Assembly: GCA_013400115.1 (NCBI GenBank)
Contig: VXBP01003739.1
Coordinates: 62,795-126,794, forward strand
From: Rhinopomastus cyanomelas
Lineage: Eukaryota > Chordata > Aves > Bucerotiformes > Rhinopomastidae
Length of the DNA stretch: 64,000 nucleotides
Reading direction: 5' to 3'
Shown: one piece after another, positions 1 to 11,900 of the stretch
How positions within the stretch are numbered: position 1 is the first letter of the stretch
Layout: each line of letters starts with the position of its first letter
Position numbers and translations under genes: made by a program
The notes under the pieces: model-generated
What the model saw: the letters and a program-made list of their open reading frames with translations, nothing else
Told to the model about the DNA's origin: nothing
The model's database searches: none

Positions 1-2077
1 ACTGTTCAGGCACTAAAATACAGCAGTTGACCAGATTTTGTGTCGTCAGACCATATCAAAACCCAGGGGAAAAACCCCCAGAAGCTGGAAAAAGAGACAA
101 CTGAGTATGAGATGAGTGGAGAGAATTAACATACTTTGAAGATGCTGCTAAGCTAGGTTTTCACTGCAATTAATATCTGTGCTCAGAGATGCAATTTGTT
201 GTCTTTCGTGACACTACTTCTTATATGAGTGTCAGAGTGACACTATAAGACAGTCAGAGTCATTGTGTGTAGCCCGTGAAGTTCCTGACTTAGATTCTCT
301 CATGGAGATTTGCAGTAACATACAGACCATGTTTACAGGTGCAGGTTTGGACAGTTGAGCTCCTGTTCCATCTGTGTTCTCAGACAGCAGGGTGCAAGCC
401 AGCAGTACACGTGATCCTAGTGCTGATCCAGGTAACATGAGGCAGACATACCCAGCCAGCTCACACTTCAAGTCAGCAAGTAATGACATCTGCTTCTGTG
501 GCCATGCTTGTAAAATCACACAGGGCTCTGTGCAGCTTTGCATTCCCAGGATGCACGTGTCTGGTAGTACCTTTGCTTTATTTCCATCTGTTGTAGCATT
601 TAGGGGTCAAAGGCAGGTCTGCAAGAAATCCACCAAACAAGCCGTCATTCGCTGATGTAGTGCTGACAGTAGCCCAGCTAATCCTGAACGCCTTTTATTT
701 TTAAGCATTGTACTGGATGGTAAGTGTGGTACTTTTTATCTCAACAGTGGCTCTTTATCGTACTTTCTTTCCCTTAGTGGAGGAGAAGGAGGAGGAAAGA
801 GAGATCAATAAGCCCTTGGTTATCTTGGATTGTCAATGAGCAGCGTAATTCCAGCTCAAATCATTTCAATAGAAGCTCTTCTTGGGGATGGCACTTGAAT
901 ATGTGCACAGAAAGACTGCAGATTTCATTTCTTTTTTAAAAATTGCCTGTTGGTAAGGTTTCTTCCACTGAGCCTGACAGAATTGGCGATGAATAAAGAG
1001 GCAGTTTAATCAAGGCACATAACACAGCTGCTTGCTTTCTTCTCTAACTCGTGGAAAGGAAACAGTAGTTTTCTCAACCAGCCCTAAATTCTCACCCCCT
1101 GGGAGAAATTATGCCTTTTATCTGCGAGTTTCTCATGACTGGCCCTTTTTGATGACCTTAATGTGGTACTCAAAATGGAAAAAGAAGGTTTATGAAAGAC
1201 ATAAAGGAATAGAAATAGGCAGCCAGTGAAATCATATTACGGTATATATCCTGTCTCACGATCTACATACCCATCCATGACAGGTAAACACTCATCCTGG
1301 GAGCAGCAGTGTAGAAGAAAACCCTCTAGATGCTTACTGCTTGACCTCCTGACCCAATCAGAATTTGAGAGTGGCTAAGAGCAGTGGGACGATGCAGTGC
1401 TACTGTTGCGGGGGGATTATGACACTGCTCTGGGAGCTGAACCAGGTCTGAGAAGTGAACAGGTTGCACCTGATCTTGGACTGGTGCAGATTCCCCAGTA
1501 TAAAATCGAGGAGCCAGTGATAGAGGTGCTGTGGTCTGATACCTAACACTGGGACACAGTTGTCTCTTTGAGTCTGGCAGCAGGATGGAGCTGAAGTATG
1601 TGGGAACAGTTTGGAGTGTATAGGCTTATTTAACACTCACCAAGAGGAAAAATCTGTGGGACATGGTAAGTAGCTTAAGGGTTTTAGTCCAGAGTTATGC
1701 AAAAGTGGTTGGTAAGCTTGAATTGCCTCACAGTGTAGCAAACAGCATTTGCTAAGCCAGATCGCTGCGTTTGGTGAATGTCACATTTCTTAAACAAATT
1801 ATTTGACACATACTTTTCTCCAGACTTTTTTCAGGACAGTATTAGTGCATGGCATGTTGTTCATTTGCGTGATACCAACCTGTACCTTGTGCACACCAAA
1901 GCAGGTCGTCTACTGGCGATGGGGGTTTCTGGTAGAAATGGAATATTGTAGAATTACAGAACCTGCAGACTGCAAGGCAAGAAGCAAATGGTAAAGCTAT
2001 TTGCTGTCTGACCAGCCAGCTCTTTTTCAAAATGAGAATGAGTTACCTCAACACTTAGATGAATAAAACTTGCACAT
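1..2077 (+). other. Intronic DNA, no gene recognised
   Basis: Unique-looking AT-moderate DNA upstream of the GRM8 exons. Short open frames occur on both strands (for example 374-655 +), but none has a recognisable domain, splice pattern or homologue. I see no clear repeat family. Confidence 0.6.
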
Positions 2078-2518
2078 ATAGAATCAGAAAATCATTTGGG
2101 ATTGGAAGGGACCTCAAAAGATCATCCAGTCCAATCCCCTTGCCACAGCAGGATCACCCAGACCAAGTCATACTGTCTGTCTGGATTAGAAGGGACCACA
2201 GGATCATCCAGTTCCAACCCCCCTACCATGGACAGGGACACCCCACCCTAGACCAGGCTGGCCAGAGCCCCATCCAGCCTGGCCTTAAACACCTCCAGGG
2301 ATGGGGCCCCAACCACGTCCCTGGGCAACCCATTCCAGGCTCTCACCACTCTCACGGTGAAGAACTTCCTTCTCACATCCACTCTAAATCTACCCATCTC
2401 CAGCTTGGCTCCATTCCCCTAGTCCTGTTGCTACTTGACATCCCAAAAGGCCCCTCCTCAGCCTTTTTGTGGGCCCCCTTCAGACACTGGAAGGCCACTT
2501 CAGATACTGGAAGGCCAG
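2078..2518 (-). mobile_element. CR1 LINE 3' fragment, doubled tail
   Basis: Minus-strand CR1. The 3' end is at the low-coordinate side: gaatcagaaaatcatt, then ggattggaagggacctc and catccagtccaatccc. About 75 bp further on, a second tail-like block appears (agaagggaccacaggatcatccagttccaac). Past that it runs into the end of the RT ORF: on the minus strand, the segment with 'gtgagaaggaagttcttcac' encodes the familiar C-terminal CR1 stretch. At the 5' side a 20-bp unit (cttcagacactggaaggcca) is repeated in tandem near 2479-2518. The element is strongly 5'-truncated and non-functional. Confidence 0.9.
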
Positions 2519-3442
2519 TACCTTACAGTGAGCAAGAGCTAAACGGAATTATTTCAGAGAAGATGCTGATGAGCTTGAAATGACCAGAGAAGGGTATGTA
2601 GTATGGTAAAAGTTTAGGCTACTCTTAGACATGAAGATAGATTAAAAGGCTATAGATAACTCAATTTAGAGAGAACAGTAAAGAGGGAAACAACTAAAAA
2701 CCTTTATGGCTTCAGCAGAGACTTGAAAACTCTTCTTCTTGATCTAAGCTAATGATAGAAGAACTAGTGGACATACAGTAAAACTGTTTTCTACTAAATT
2801 TAGCATAAATGCTTTTGAAAACGGCTTGGTTTTGAATGAACTATCTAATGAGTGTAATTAATTTCAATGAGAAACTGTAGTAAAATAATTTTAACAGGAT
2901 TTCACTGAAAGGAATGAATCTGTGAGGAACTACAGCAAAGGCAGTTAAACCAAGATTAGTTCCAAAATACTTAGGTGAAACTAGTTTTCAAGGCAAAGCC
3001 TTCTGAGTTAGGATGGTTATGCATAAGAGAAAGAAGTCTCTAATAAAGTCAGGTGATTAGTCATGCTCACTGTTTCCCCTGTTTGTAAAACGGAATGTAT
3101 GTTTGCATGTGTTGGCTGAGTAGTCAATGAGACAGTGCTTTTATCCTCTTCCTTTCCCTGCAGTTAAATGCAAATAAACCAGGTATGGCTTTTGGAATGA
3201 CATAATTTTCCATTGTGAACTGGACTAAGGATTACATTTCAGAGGCAAGAAGGGTCAGTAAAATTACGGAGGGCCTCAGAAAATTTCTGCCACATGTGAT
3301 GCCCATGATTAGTGTTGAGTGTCCTGGCAGTCAGAGACCTGCTGCATTTGACTGCCAACAGTAAATACAAGTGTTCTTTTTTGTTATATATACTAATGCA
3401 AGTCCTAGACTGGTCTTGTTTATATATAAAGCTGTTTACAGT
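2519..3442 (+). other. Intronic DNA, no gene recognised
   Basis: AT-rich sequence between two CR1 fragments. No open frame, RNA gene or repeat family stands out. Confidence 0.55.
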
Positions 3443-3813
3443 GCACAGGATGCTGTTGGCCCTCTTGGCCACAGGAGCACACTGGCTCATAGTCATCCTG
3501 CTGTCTGCTAGGATCCCCAGGTCCCTTTCTCCTACACTACACTCCAACAGGTCAGTCCCCAGCCTATACTGGTACCTGGGGTTGTTCTTGCCCAGATGTA
3601 AGACTCTACACTTACCGTTGTTATAGCTCATTAGATTTTTCTCAGCCCAGCTCTCCAGCCTGTCCAGATCTCGCTGAATGGCAGCACAGTCTGCAGGGGT
3701 GTCGGTGACACCACCCAGCTTTGTGTCCTCAGCAAACTTGCTGACAGTGCATGCCAATCCCTCATCCAAGTCATCAGTGAATAGATTGAACAGGACTGGT
3801 CCCAGCACTGACT
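3443..3813 (-). mobile_element. CR1 LINE reverse-transcriptase fragment
   Basis: Minus-strand translation gives [20 protein letters not shown], then KFAEDTKLGG and AAIQRDLDRLESWAEKNLMS, the palm region of CR1 reverse transcriptase. The catalytic motif, normally ADD, reads AED here, so the first aspartate of the pair is lost. The copy stops after the QCAPVAKRANSIL segment and lacks the rest of the ORF and the 3' tail. That is atypical, because CR1 copies normally lose the 5' end. An old deletion or rearrangement is the likely cause. Confidence 0.88.
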
Positions 3814-4499
3814 GATGAACTGACTCTGCTAACACAGAGTTTATGTAAAATGTGGAAGGGACAATTAATCTCTTCAAAAGCAAATGTATGCACATTCTAC
3901 AGCACATCTTTCTAAATGAGGAAGGAGTCATATTCTAGGTCAGTTGACCTAGTTACTTAACAGTAATATTCCCCAAATTCCAAATTGTTTAAGAAGTACA
4001 AATTGAAGAATGTCATTGACATTTATGACGTGTGATACAGAATAAACACATCCTTTGTACCAAAATAGACAACTTTCTAGGCTGTTTAACAGTTTCTCAG
4101 TATGTTTGTATTTGGTGGTCGGTGTCAATATTCAGTAATGTGTAGGATAGGATCCTGCTGGAGTGGCTAGTCTATTATCACCTCTCACCTCAGAGCCTGA
4201 ATTAGCTCAATTTTCAGTTGCACAAATTCTATGGACCAAACTACTATTCACAGTGGTCTGTTTTGTAGTATTTTTTGCAGTGGTACTGCTGGACGAAAGG
4301 TTCAGCCAGTCAGTTTATTGAAACGTTGGGCCCAATATGGCTATGAAAGTTTAGTTTCTAGGCAGACATTGTGTCTGTACAGAAGACCTAGGCATCTGTG
4401 CCATTTGTGCCCTGCAGATGATGTGTGCATTGTATGGCTGCATTTTTACTAGGTGTGGGAGTTTTCCCCTTCTTCAACTGAGAAATTTTGAAAATATTT
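3814..4499 (+). other. Intronic DNA, no gene recognised
   Basis: Sequence between CR1 fragments with no assignable gene. A short stretch near 4113-4134 resembles mature miR-592 in part but was rejected (see the rejected list). Confidence 0.5.
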
Positions 4500-4659
4500 T
4501 TCATAGAATCATAAAATCATTAGGGATTGGAAGGGACCCCAAAAGATCATCTAGTCCAATCCCCCTGACACAGCAGGATCACTTCACTGGAAAAGTTATA
4601 GAATCAGAATTACTCAGGGTTGGAAGGGACCACAGGATCATCCAGTTCCACACCCCCCC
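4500..4659 (-). mobile_element. CR1 LINE 3' tail, doubled type
   Basis: Starts catagaatcataaaatcatt, then ggattggaagggacccc, a first tail block. A second block (ttggaagggaccacaggatc, catccagttcc) ends in a run of C directly before an N at 4660. It has the same two-block arrangement as the copies at 2078, 24411 and 52291. What follows the N is RT-coding CR1 sequence that does not belong directly beside a tail. Confidence 0.88.
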
Positions 4660-4660
4660 N
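4660..4660. other. Single N assembly ambiguity
   Basis: One undetermined base after a C run. It lies exactly at the junction between a CR1 3' tail (4500-4659) and a CR1 reverse-transcriptase segment (from 4661). The join may not reflect true contiguity. Confidence 0.98.
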
Positions 4661-5335
4661 TCCTGATGCAGCCCATGATCCAGTCTGCCTTCTGGGCCAC
4701 AAGTGCACACTGCTGGCTCAGGCTGAGCCTCTCATCCACAAGCAAGTCCCTCTCCTCAGGGCTACTCTCCAGCCAGCCACTGCCCAGCCTGTATTTGTGC
4801 TTAGGATTGCCTCGACCCAGATGCAGGACCTTACACCTGGTCTTGTGGAACCCTATCAGGTTGGCTTGTGTCCACTTCTCCAGCCTGTCCAGGTCTCTCT
4901 GGATGGCATCCCTGCCCTCCAGCATGTCTGCTGTGCCACACAGCTTGGTGTCATCAGTCAAACTTGCTGAGGGTGCACTCATGTCCATGTCACCGACAAA
5001 GATGTTGAACAAGACTGGTCCCAGGACCGATCCCTGAGGGACTCCGCTTGGAGACCAGAATGTGGTGCGGGACAGTGTCAAAGGCTTTGCTCAGCTCCAG
5101 GTAAATGACATCAGTTGCTCGCCCATCATCCATTAATGTTGTGACCTGTTCATAGAAGGCCACCAGGTTTGTCAGGCAGGACTTGCCCTTGGTGAAGCCA
5201 TGCTGCTTGTACCAAATCACCTCTTCACTATTCTGTCTCAGCAGTGCCTCCAGAAGGATCTGCTCCATGATCTTACTGGGCACAGAGGTGAGACTGGCTG
5301 GCCTGTAGTTCCCTGGCTCCTTCCTCATACCCTTT
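4661..5335 (-). mobile_element. CR1 LINE reverse-transcriptase fragment
   Basis: Minus-strand CR1 RT in two frames. The upstream part (about 5328 down to 5060) reads [20 protein letters not shown], then [20 protein letters not shown] and [20 protein letters not shown]. The downstream part (about 5050 down to 4661) reads [20 protein letters not shown], then DDTKLCG and AIQRDLDRLEKWTQANL. The stretch normally between the two parts is deleted, with a frame change near 5055. The motif A aspartate (normally YLDxSKAFD) is Glu here, so the copy would be inactive even without the deletion. Confidence 0.93.
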
Positions 5336-8300
5336 TCTGTACTTGTGTAGAAACAATCAAAGAAGATGTTTCCTGGATTGTGTTTATGTTTGTTGTGTCG
5401 TACTTACCTCCTCGTTAGCACAAGTCCAGTGCTGGTTCCACGAGTCTGTAGTAGCTTATAGTACAAATAAACCAACACGTAGTTTTTATTCACAGAAGCT
5501 TTGACAATGTAAATGTGGAGATTTTCTTTCCTCAGAGAAAATTAATTTTCAGGTCTCGATGAAAACTTTTTTACGGAATTGAGTTATTAATTTAAAATGT
5601 GATTTTTTTCCTCGGTGTTATTCTTTGAGAGTTATAACATTCACTGAAAATTCATTTTTAAACTTGGCTTAAAGAAGGTTCAATCCCACACTTCTTAGTG
5701 TGATTTCTGTCATTATTGCACAGTTGGAGCTAGGAGGAGGCAGTAGATACATATTTCATGTTTTTTCTGCCATAGCTTGATAAAATCTGAAAGGTGTTAG
5801 AGAAGAGAGAAGTTCTGCAAGACCCAGGTTAACACATTAGCTCACTCTAAGGCACCCCAATTAAAGAAAGTTAGTGTCCCCATTATGAAAGTCATTGCCT
5901 GTGAGTGTTGCTGGACTTTAAATGTGTTCACTGGGAGATACCCTGATTAAGCAGATCTCCTGAGTGTGTATCCTAATTAAATAGTGCATCTAATAATAAA
6001 AGTTGCAACAGGTCACTGGCTGGGTGACAGGATGTTGCTGCTGAGCAGGAATCTTGAAATTTGGTTTATTCATTTATGAACCACTGAACACAGGGGGGAA
6101 GGAATCTCTGCATAATCAATCCTGAATGTTGCAGAAAATGTTTCAATTACTTTACTTGGTTTAATGCTTCAAAGAACTTTTAAAAGACACGTTAAGGAAG
6201 CTTCCAAATTGACGATTAATTGTGTCCTAGATCAGTAATAGCAATTTTAGCCACGCCAGACCGTCACAGATCGCTGGATTAACAGTGACAGTCATGGTTC
6301 TCAATGGGTGGGTGGAAAGGATGGCTTCTCCTGCTACTGTGCATTGCTAAATTTTGAATAGGTGATACATCTCGGGTAGTCTTCATGGATTTACAGAATT
6401 GCAAAGTAAAACTTAATTAAATAAAAAGTATTGGACATTCAGAGGAAGACGTAAGGAACTCTCGGTGTTCTGCAGCTTTTCCTGGTTGTCACAGCTGTCT
6501 GAGGCTGCCAGATCCTCAGCAGAGAGGGAACAAAATATCCAGATGCTGCCAGGAGGTGGAGAGCAGCCAGAGGCAACACCAGTCCCAGTAGACTGGGGAG
6601 CAGTTTCTAAGGCTCTGGCAGGAGCTGTACACAGTTCTTTGTCCCTTCCTATGCTGTTGAGTGGCCTCAAAGACCTGGTTGTAAGGAATAACAAAAAATA
6701 TCCCTTTCTGCTTTTAGTTTTCACTGCATTAAAAATAAGACTAATAGCTTAAGCTCTAATGATCTTGCCCTTTTTGAGTCTGAGAAACTTGGGAGTTTTT
6801 TTAATAATCATTTATAAGAAGAAATTCCTGACAGATCCTCGTTAGGCTCTGCCTCATGAATTGGGAAGGAAGGATGTCTCTTCGCTTTCCCAGAGCTCAC
6901 TCATTCTGGGAACAGTTGTCTGGAATAGAAGCAAGTGGAAACACAAGAAGAGGTGGAAGACAGAAGTTATAAAAGCGTTTCAAAGACAGAGTGGCAATGG
7001 AATTTTTCTTAAGTTAAAATATTGAAATGTCAAAGTTTTTAGAAATACAAAATTCACAAAAAGCACAAAAAGTGAATGAGCAACAGATTTAAAAAAAGCC
7101 ACGTCCCAGCATGAAATATTTATCTTGTGAGTATTAGTCATTGCTCTAAAGGAAGGACTCCCATCCACAAAGTGTGTGTTTACAAATGAAACCACCTACC
7201 TTCTGTTAGAGCTGCTTGCCATTGTTTCCACGAGTTGGAAAACCTGTGCTCAGTCTGGCTACATAGTTTTTTCTCTTCTTCATAATTTTATTTGTGCTTC
7301 TTATATTTCCTGCCTGTTCAGAAAACTACAGAAATACTGTACTTTGACTCTGTTTTGCCTCTGTATTATTTTTCATGCTTTAAGGAAAATACCTAGATAC
7401 CTCAAAACATTTTGTTGTGAAGAAGCCATTTTACCGGGTTCAGAGAGTATTATTTAGTGTATATATGTAGCACAAAGGAAGCTTCCAAATTGTAGCCTCT
7501 TTAATAACCAGCTGTGAAAGGAAGAGTGAGATGTAATCATCAAGAGGGGAAGAATGTGTCACACACAGTGAACAGTGTCAACAGCGATGTGGAAGCAGTT
7601 CCAGATTTTACTGTTCTGTCCCTCTACATACGCCTTTCCTTCTCAGGATGACACTTGGGCTCTTTTAAGTTGGTTCATGGGTCTGTTTCAAGTCCTGTCC
7701 ATTGCACCATTCCTATCAAATATTCTAGCCACTGAGAATTCAAGGGGTGTCCTGAGACTAAGGAATTTCCATTAACTTTCGCAGGTGTCATATTGCTGAT
7801 CAGGAAATAAATAGTATGTGTTACCAAAAATTGGGCGTTGTCATTTTCTTCCTTCACATTCAGGTCATAAAGGAGATTAGGGGGAAAAAAAGGGATATTG
7901 GTCCTCACACCTGCATGTGCAGCTTTTAAAAACATGCTGCGTGTTTTGCCTTTCTTGTCACATATACGTGAGAGAAAGACGTGCAGACACTTAACTGTAG
8001 ATGAAGAAAAACTGGTCTTACAGAACTAGTATGTGTATTTGTCTACCATGTGAGTTGCACTTTCTGGTCCTACATGAGGTTGCTACATCTTGTTGCTGAT
8101 TTTAACCATTTCACACTTGAGTACATTATTTTTGTGCTGTCTTTTGTGATATTCAGCTTATTCCGTTGCTGCTAGAAGTCTGTGTTGGACCAGTCAGCCC
8201 TAAGCCCACATGTCCACTCTCAGTAATTCTAGACTGATGAAGTAACCACATCTGTTGTGATCATCAGCAGGAGATCAAAGAGCTTGTATTAATTTACCTG

Positions 8301-8752
8301 AATGTTAACATTTGAAAGGAATTTTTGTTCTCTTTAAAGAAAATCCCTCAGAAGCCAAATTGAGCATTCACCACCAGTTAAGGGTTAGGTACGATGCTGT
8401 TTTAAAGACTGATTCAGATGCAGAATCCAGTCTGAGATTAAAATTCAAGTTTTGGATTGGGTTCAGGTTCTGGTACCTGAACTTTCACTCAGTACTCAGA
8501 TTCAATGTTACATAACTAGGAAGTAGAAGCATGTAATCCATAGTGGTTGTGGCTGCCGCTAAGGCTTAGGTTATTTCCAGTTAATTTTTGGGTATCCTTA
8601 TCTATCTACATGTAAGAGATGGAGAGGGACAGAGACAGAATTCTTGAGATTTTGGGTAGGTTGAGATGTCTGTGTCTATCACTGCTACACTGACAGTGAA
8701 GATAAAAGATTGATAAGGGTCTTGCTGTGGACATCCATTTAGTTGTTGTGCC
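5336..8752 (+). other. Intronic DNA, no gene recognised
   Basis: About 3.4 kb of AT-rich intronic sequence. Small open frames on both strands (for example 6413-6724 - and 7176-7457 +) show no recognisable protein. An 18-bp word occurs twice (6194-6211 and 7475-7492). No repeat family recognised. Confidence 0.55.
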
Positions 8753-8925
8753 TCAGAATCATAGAATGGCTTAAGTTGGAAGGTACCTCACAGATCAGCT
8801 GGTTCTGACAGCCCAGCTATCGGCAGGAACACCTTTCACTAGGCCAGGTTGCCCAGAGCCCATCCAACCTGGGCTAGAACACTTCTTGGAAGGGGACATC
8901 CACAACCTCCCTAGGGAAGTGTTAC
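8753..8925 (-). mobile_element. CR1 LINE 3' tail fragment
   Basis: Short minus-strand CR1 3' end: cagaatcatagaatggctta, then ttggaaggtacctcacagat, ccagagcccatccaacctgg and acaacctccctagggaa. It has a single tail block and differs in sequence from the doubled-tail lineage, so it is an older or different subfamily. Heavily 5'-truncated. Confidence 0.88.
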
Positions 8926-11900
8926 AGTCTTTGGGACTGTGGAAACAACTGCATTATTTCAAAGAAGTAAAAGAGAGGTGAAGAACTCAAGGCTGAAGCA
9001 AAACAGTATCTGATGGGCAGATTGACATGTTTTATTTGCGTGAGAACATAGAAACTAGAGAAACTAATTGCCCATGGATGCAATGGAAAATAATTTTTGA
9101 GAGTGACATTAGTGACGTGGCTGAGCTCAGGATGACTGTGTGGTGTTTGAAATGCTGGCCGACAGGAAAATTGCTCCTTTTGTTCACTTCCTGTTGAGTC
9201 TGATGCCTGTCAGTTAGTTGGGCAACACACATCTAGCTCTTTATAAGCACAAATTGTCGTGCTTTTGATATCTTTCTTCTTTCCAAAGTGTCTTGGATGT
9301 GTCCTATTGAGCAGGAAAGGTACTATGTTTTAGTTACTTCTTTCAATTACCTCTTTTACAGGGTAAGATGAAGCAATCTGAACATGATGTCTAAGGAGTT
9401 CCCTTTTTATCTTTGACCTGATGGGTTTATGCATCTACGTTACGTGTGGTGGGAAACTGGGTGAAGCTTGAATTGTTGATACAGGTTTGATCCTCTGCTG
9501 TTAACTACGTTCTACATAGAAATGAATAACAAAATGTAGTTGAAAATACACGGGCTAAAAAATTCCAATAAAATATTACTTTGTAGAAAACTGAATCTGT
9601 AGCTGTGAGCAATTAGGCTGAGAAATGTCGAAGGACGCACTATGACATTTATTACCCTTTTAGCCTTCAGAAATCTGCAGAAAATCTTCTTGTGTGCTTT
9701 CCTTTTTCTCTCTGACAGGATCAAGTTGTTTGCTCGAAACAGAACATACCGCAGTTATCAGAGTAGTGAGGCTTTCCCTGAAACAGTCTTAAGTGCTGCT
9801 GATTTGAGAATCAACAGAACATCTTTATTAGACTATCTGATGTAGCCAAATTAAATTTAAATCTTTGATCAACTCCTCTTTAATCGGATCATTTCTTTAA
9901 TAGAAGAGCTAACATTTAATTATAGAGGCTTATATTAAAGTATTGAATCCCGGAGTGTTCTACTGATCTTTTCGGTGTGGCTTTGAAGAACGGAAATCTT
10001 TGCTCCTTTTGTGACTGTCGCAGAGAACTTTTGTCGGGTTCCTTGTCTTCATAAAGCAGGCAGTTTGTCAGCGAGTCTTCTTTGCGCACAAAAATTAGCT
10101 GCCTTTTCTTAACTTTTTAATCTCGTGGACTACTTTGTAGCCTGAAAATAGAGGTAGAATTCAATACTGTTGATTTTTTGAATGGCAGAGGTTAGAAATT
10201 ACTGAAAGAAATGACTCTTTGCCTAAGAATTCTCAGTAAAGTAGTCTAAAGCAATAAAACAATGATGGGAAAATGGTGTGGGAGAGGATTTCTTTGTGGA
10301 TGAACATACATTGTCTGCACAGAGAAAAATTGCAAGACTCTTACACGTGGAAGTGTCACACCAATTGCATTACACTAGTGAGGAAAAAAAGGCACAGTCA
10401 CCTCTGCTGGCTCCATGGAGACCTGAACACGCATCCTCTTTCAGCTAGGGACAGCTAGAATGGTTGTAAGCCCAAGTACCCGGGTCACTCATCCTCCTGT
10501 CATGTAACAAAGCTAACTGCTCATGGTATTTTGTCCTGCTTGTAGTGAACGCAGGTCGAGCTGGGCTAGTGCAAGTAGTATGAACTGTCACCCAAGTCAC
10601 AACTACAGAAGTTCTGTAGCTTCCATTACACGTTTTGGTTGGGTCATTATTCTTCTGTTACTGCAGAAACAGGTGCAGAAAAAGCCAGGTGCATTCAGGG
10701 GCTACCAATGGAAGTGGCTGCAGATGCTGATCCCCTCCACTGGAGAGGAGCAGGCTGTGTGACTTTTACCATAGTGCTTCGGGCTCTCTGGAACATAGAT
10801 TTGGAATCTTTCTGGTTATTTGCCCTCTCCTGGATGTGTACATGTTTCAAAGGTTCCTCATATCTTACTACATTTCATATGTTTCTGACATAAAAGGTGT
10901 AGTTGATGTTTTGAAGATAATCACTGGAGAGACTGAAGCTGTGGGTAGGAGAGATAGACCTAAATCACTTTGGTATAAGTCAGTGTGGTTTTCATTAATA
11001 TTTAATGACACTTTGCTACTATGAATGGCAGTAATATTGAGGAATATTGTGCTGGGTAGCATTGCTAGTGTGACTTTCTTTACACTTGCTTCTTTTCACC
11101 TGAGCCACGTCACTTTGGCAAGTTTCTGTACAGCAGCAGGGAAAGAGCAGAAGGTTAACTCCGTATCAGTTCCAGTGTCGGTTGTGTCTGATGTATTTGC
11201 TTTTCTCTTCTTTGTCCCAGTCTCTGCTTCAGCACCATGAGTTCCCCGGAGGTGTGTTTTCTGTTAATAGCTGTTCAAAGAATGAACCTGTCTCTAGACA
11301 TAAGTTCAGACACTAACTTGGAGTTAAGATAAACTTTAGTCCAATTTTTGAACTTCGTACTTCCGTGTCTCCGGCACATTCTAGAATGACTGGGATAGAA
11401 GGAACTCCAAGAAGTTTCTTAGCCCGTCTCATCCTCAGCAAGGCTGACAAGACCTGTAACACCTCAAAGTAGGTTGTTTTTGTGCTGTTAGGTACCTCCA
11501 GTGACAGGTGTGATACAGCACCCCCAAGCACTCTGCTGAGGTATTTTAGTTGCCTGGGTTCTGCAGTTGCTCTTCCTGTTTCTGTACAAAGTCTTTCTTG
11601 CTGCAGTGTGATCTGATTACTTTGTGCTCTTTATGCCGTGGTGTAGAGCACATATCCATATCTTTAATCAAAGATATTTCATATAATACTGCATTTCCTC
11701 TGCTACTCGTTACTGTGACTGAGCAGATAGGTGTGAGCTTTTTATGTATGACTAATTTGACTAGAGGATTATTGACTTACGTAGGAGGAGCAAAGAACAG
11801 GAGGCAAGTTATCTGCTAAAACCAGGAGACTGACGTGGCCATTTAATTATAAGAAGTGCCAGTGGAAACATAAGATACTGCTGTCTGACAGAAACCTGCC

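Noticed and set aside
2059..2583. 174-codon plus-strand open frame
   Set aside because: It is the antisense of a CR1 3' end. Antisense CR1 tails often stay open by composition.
3239..3931. 230-codon minus-strand open frame, the longest in the window
   Set aside because: Its middle is CR1 RT; both ends run into unrelated intronic sequence. It has no promoter or splice context for a gene.
4113..4134. Partial match to mature miR-592, a microRNA that in mammals lies in a GRM8 intron
   Set aside because: The shared word is gtgtcaatat plus scattered matches; about four mismatches follow and the seed position 2 differs. The downstream sequence does not fold back into the expected hairpin.
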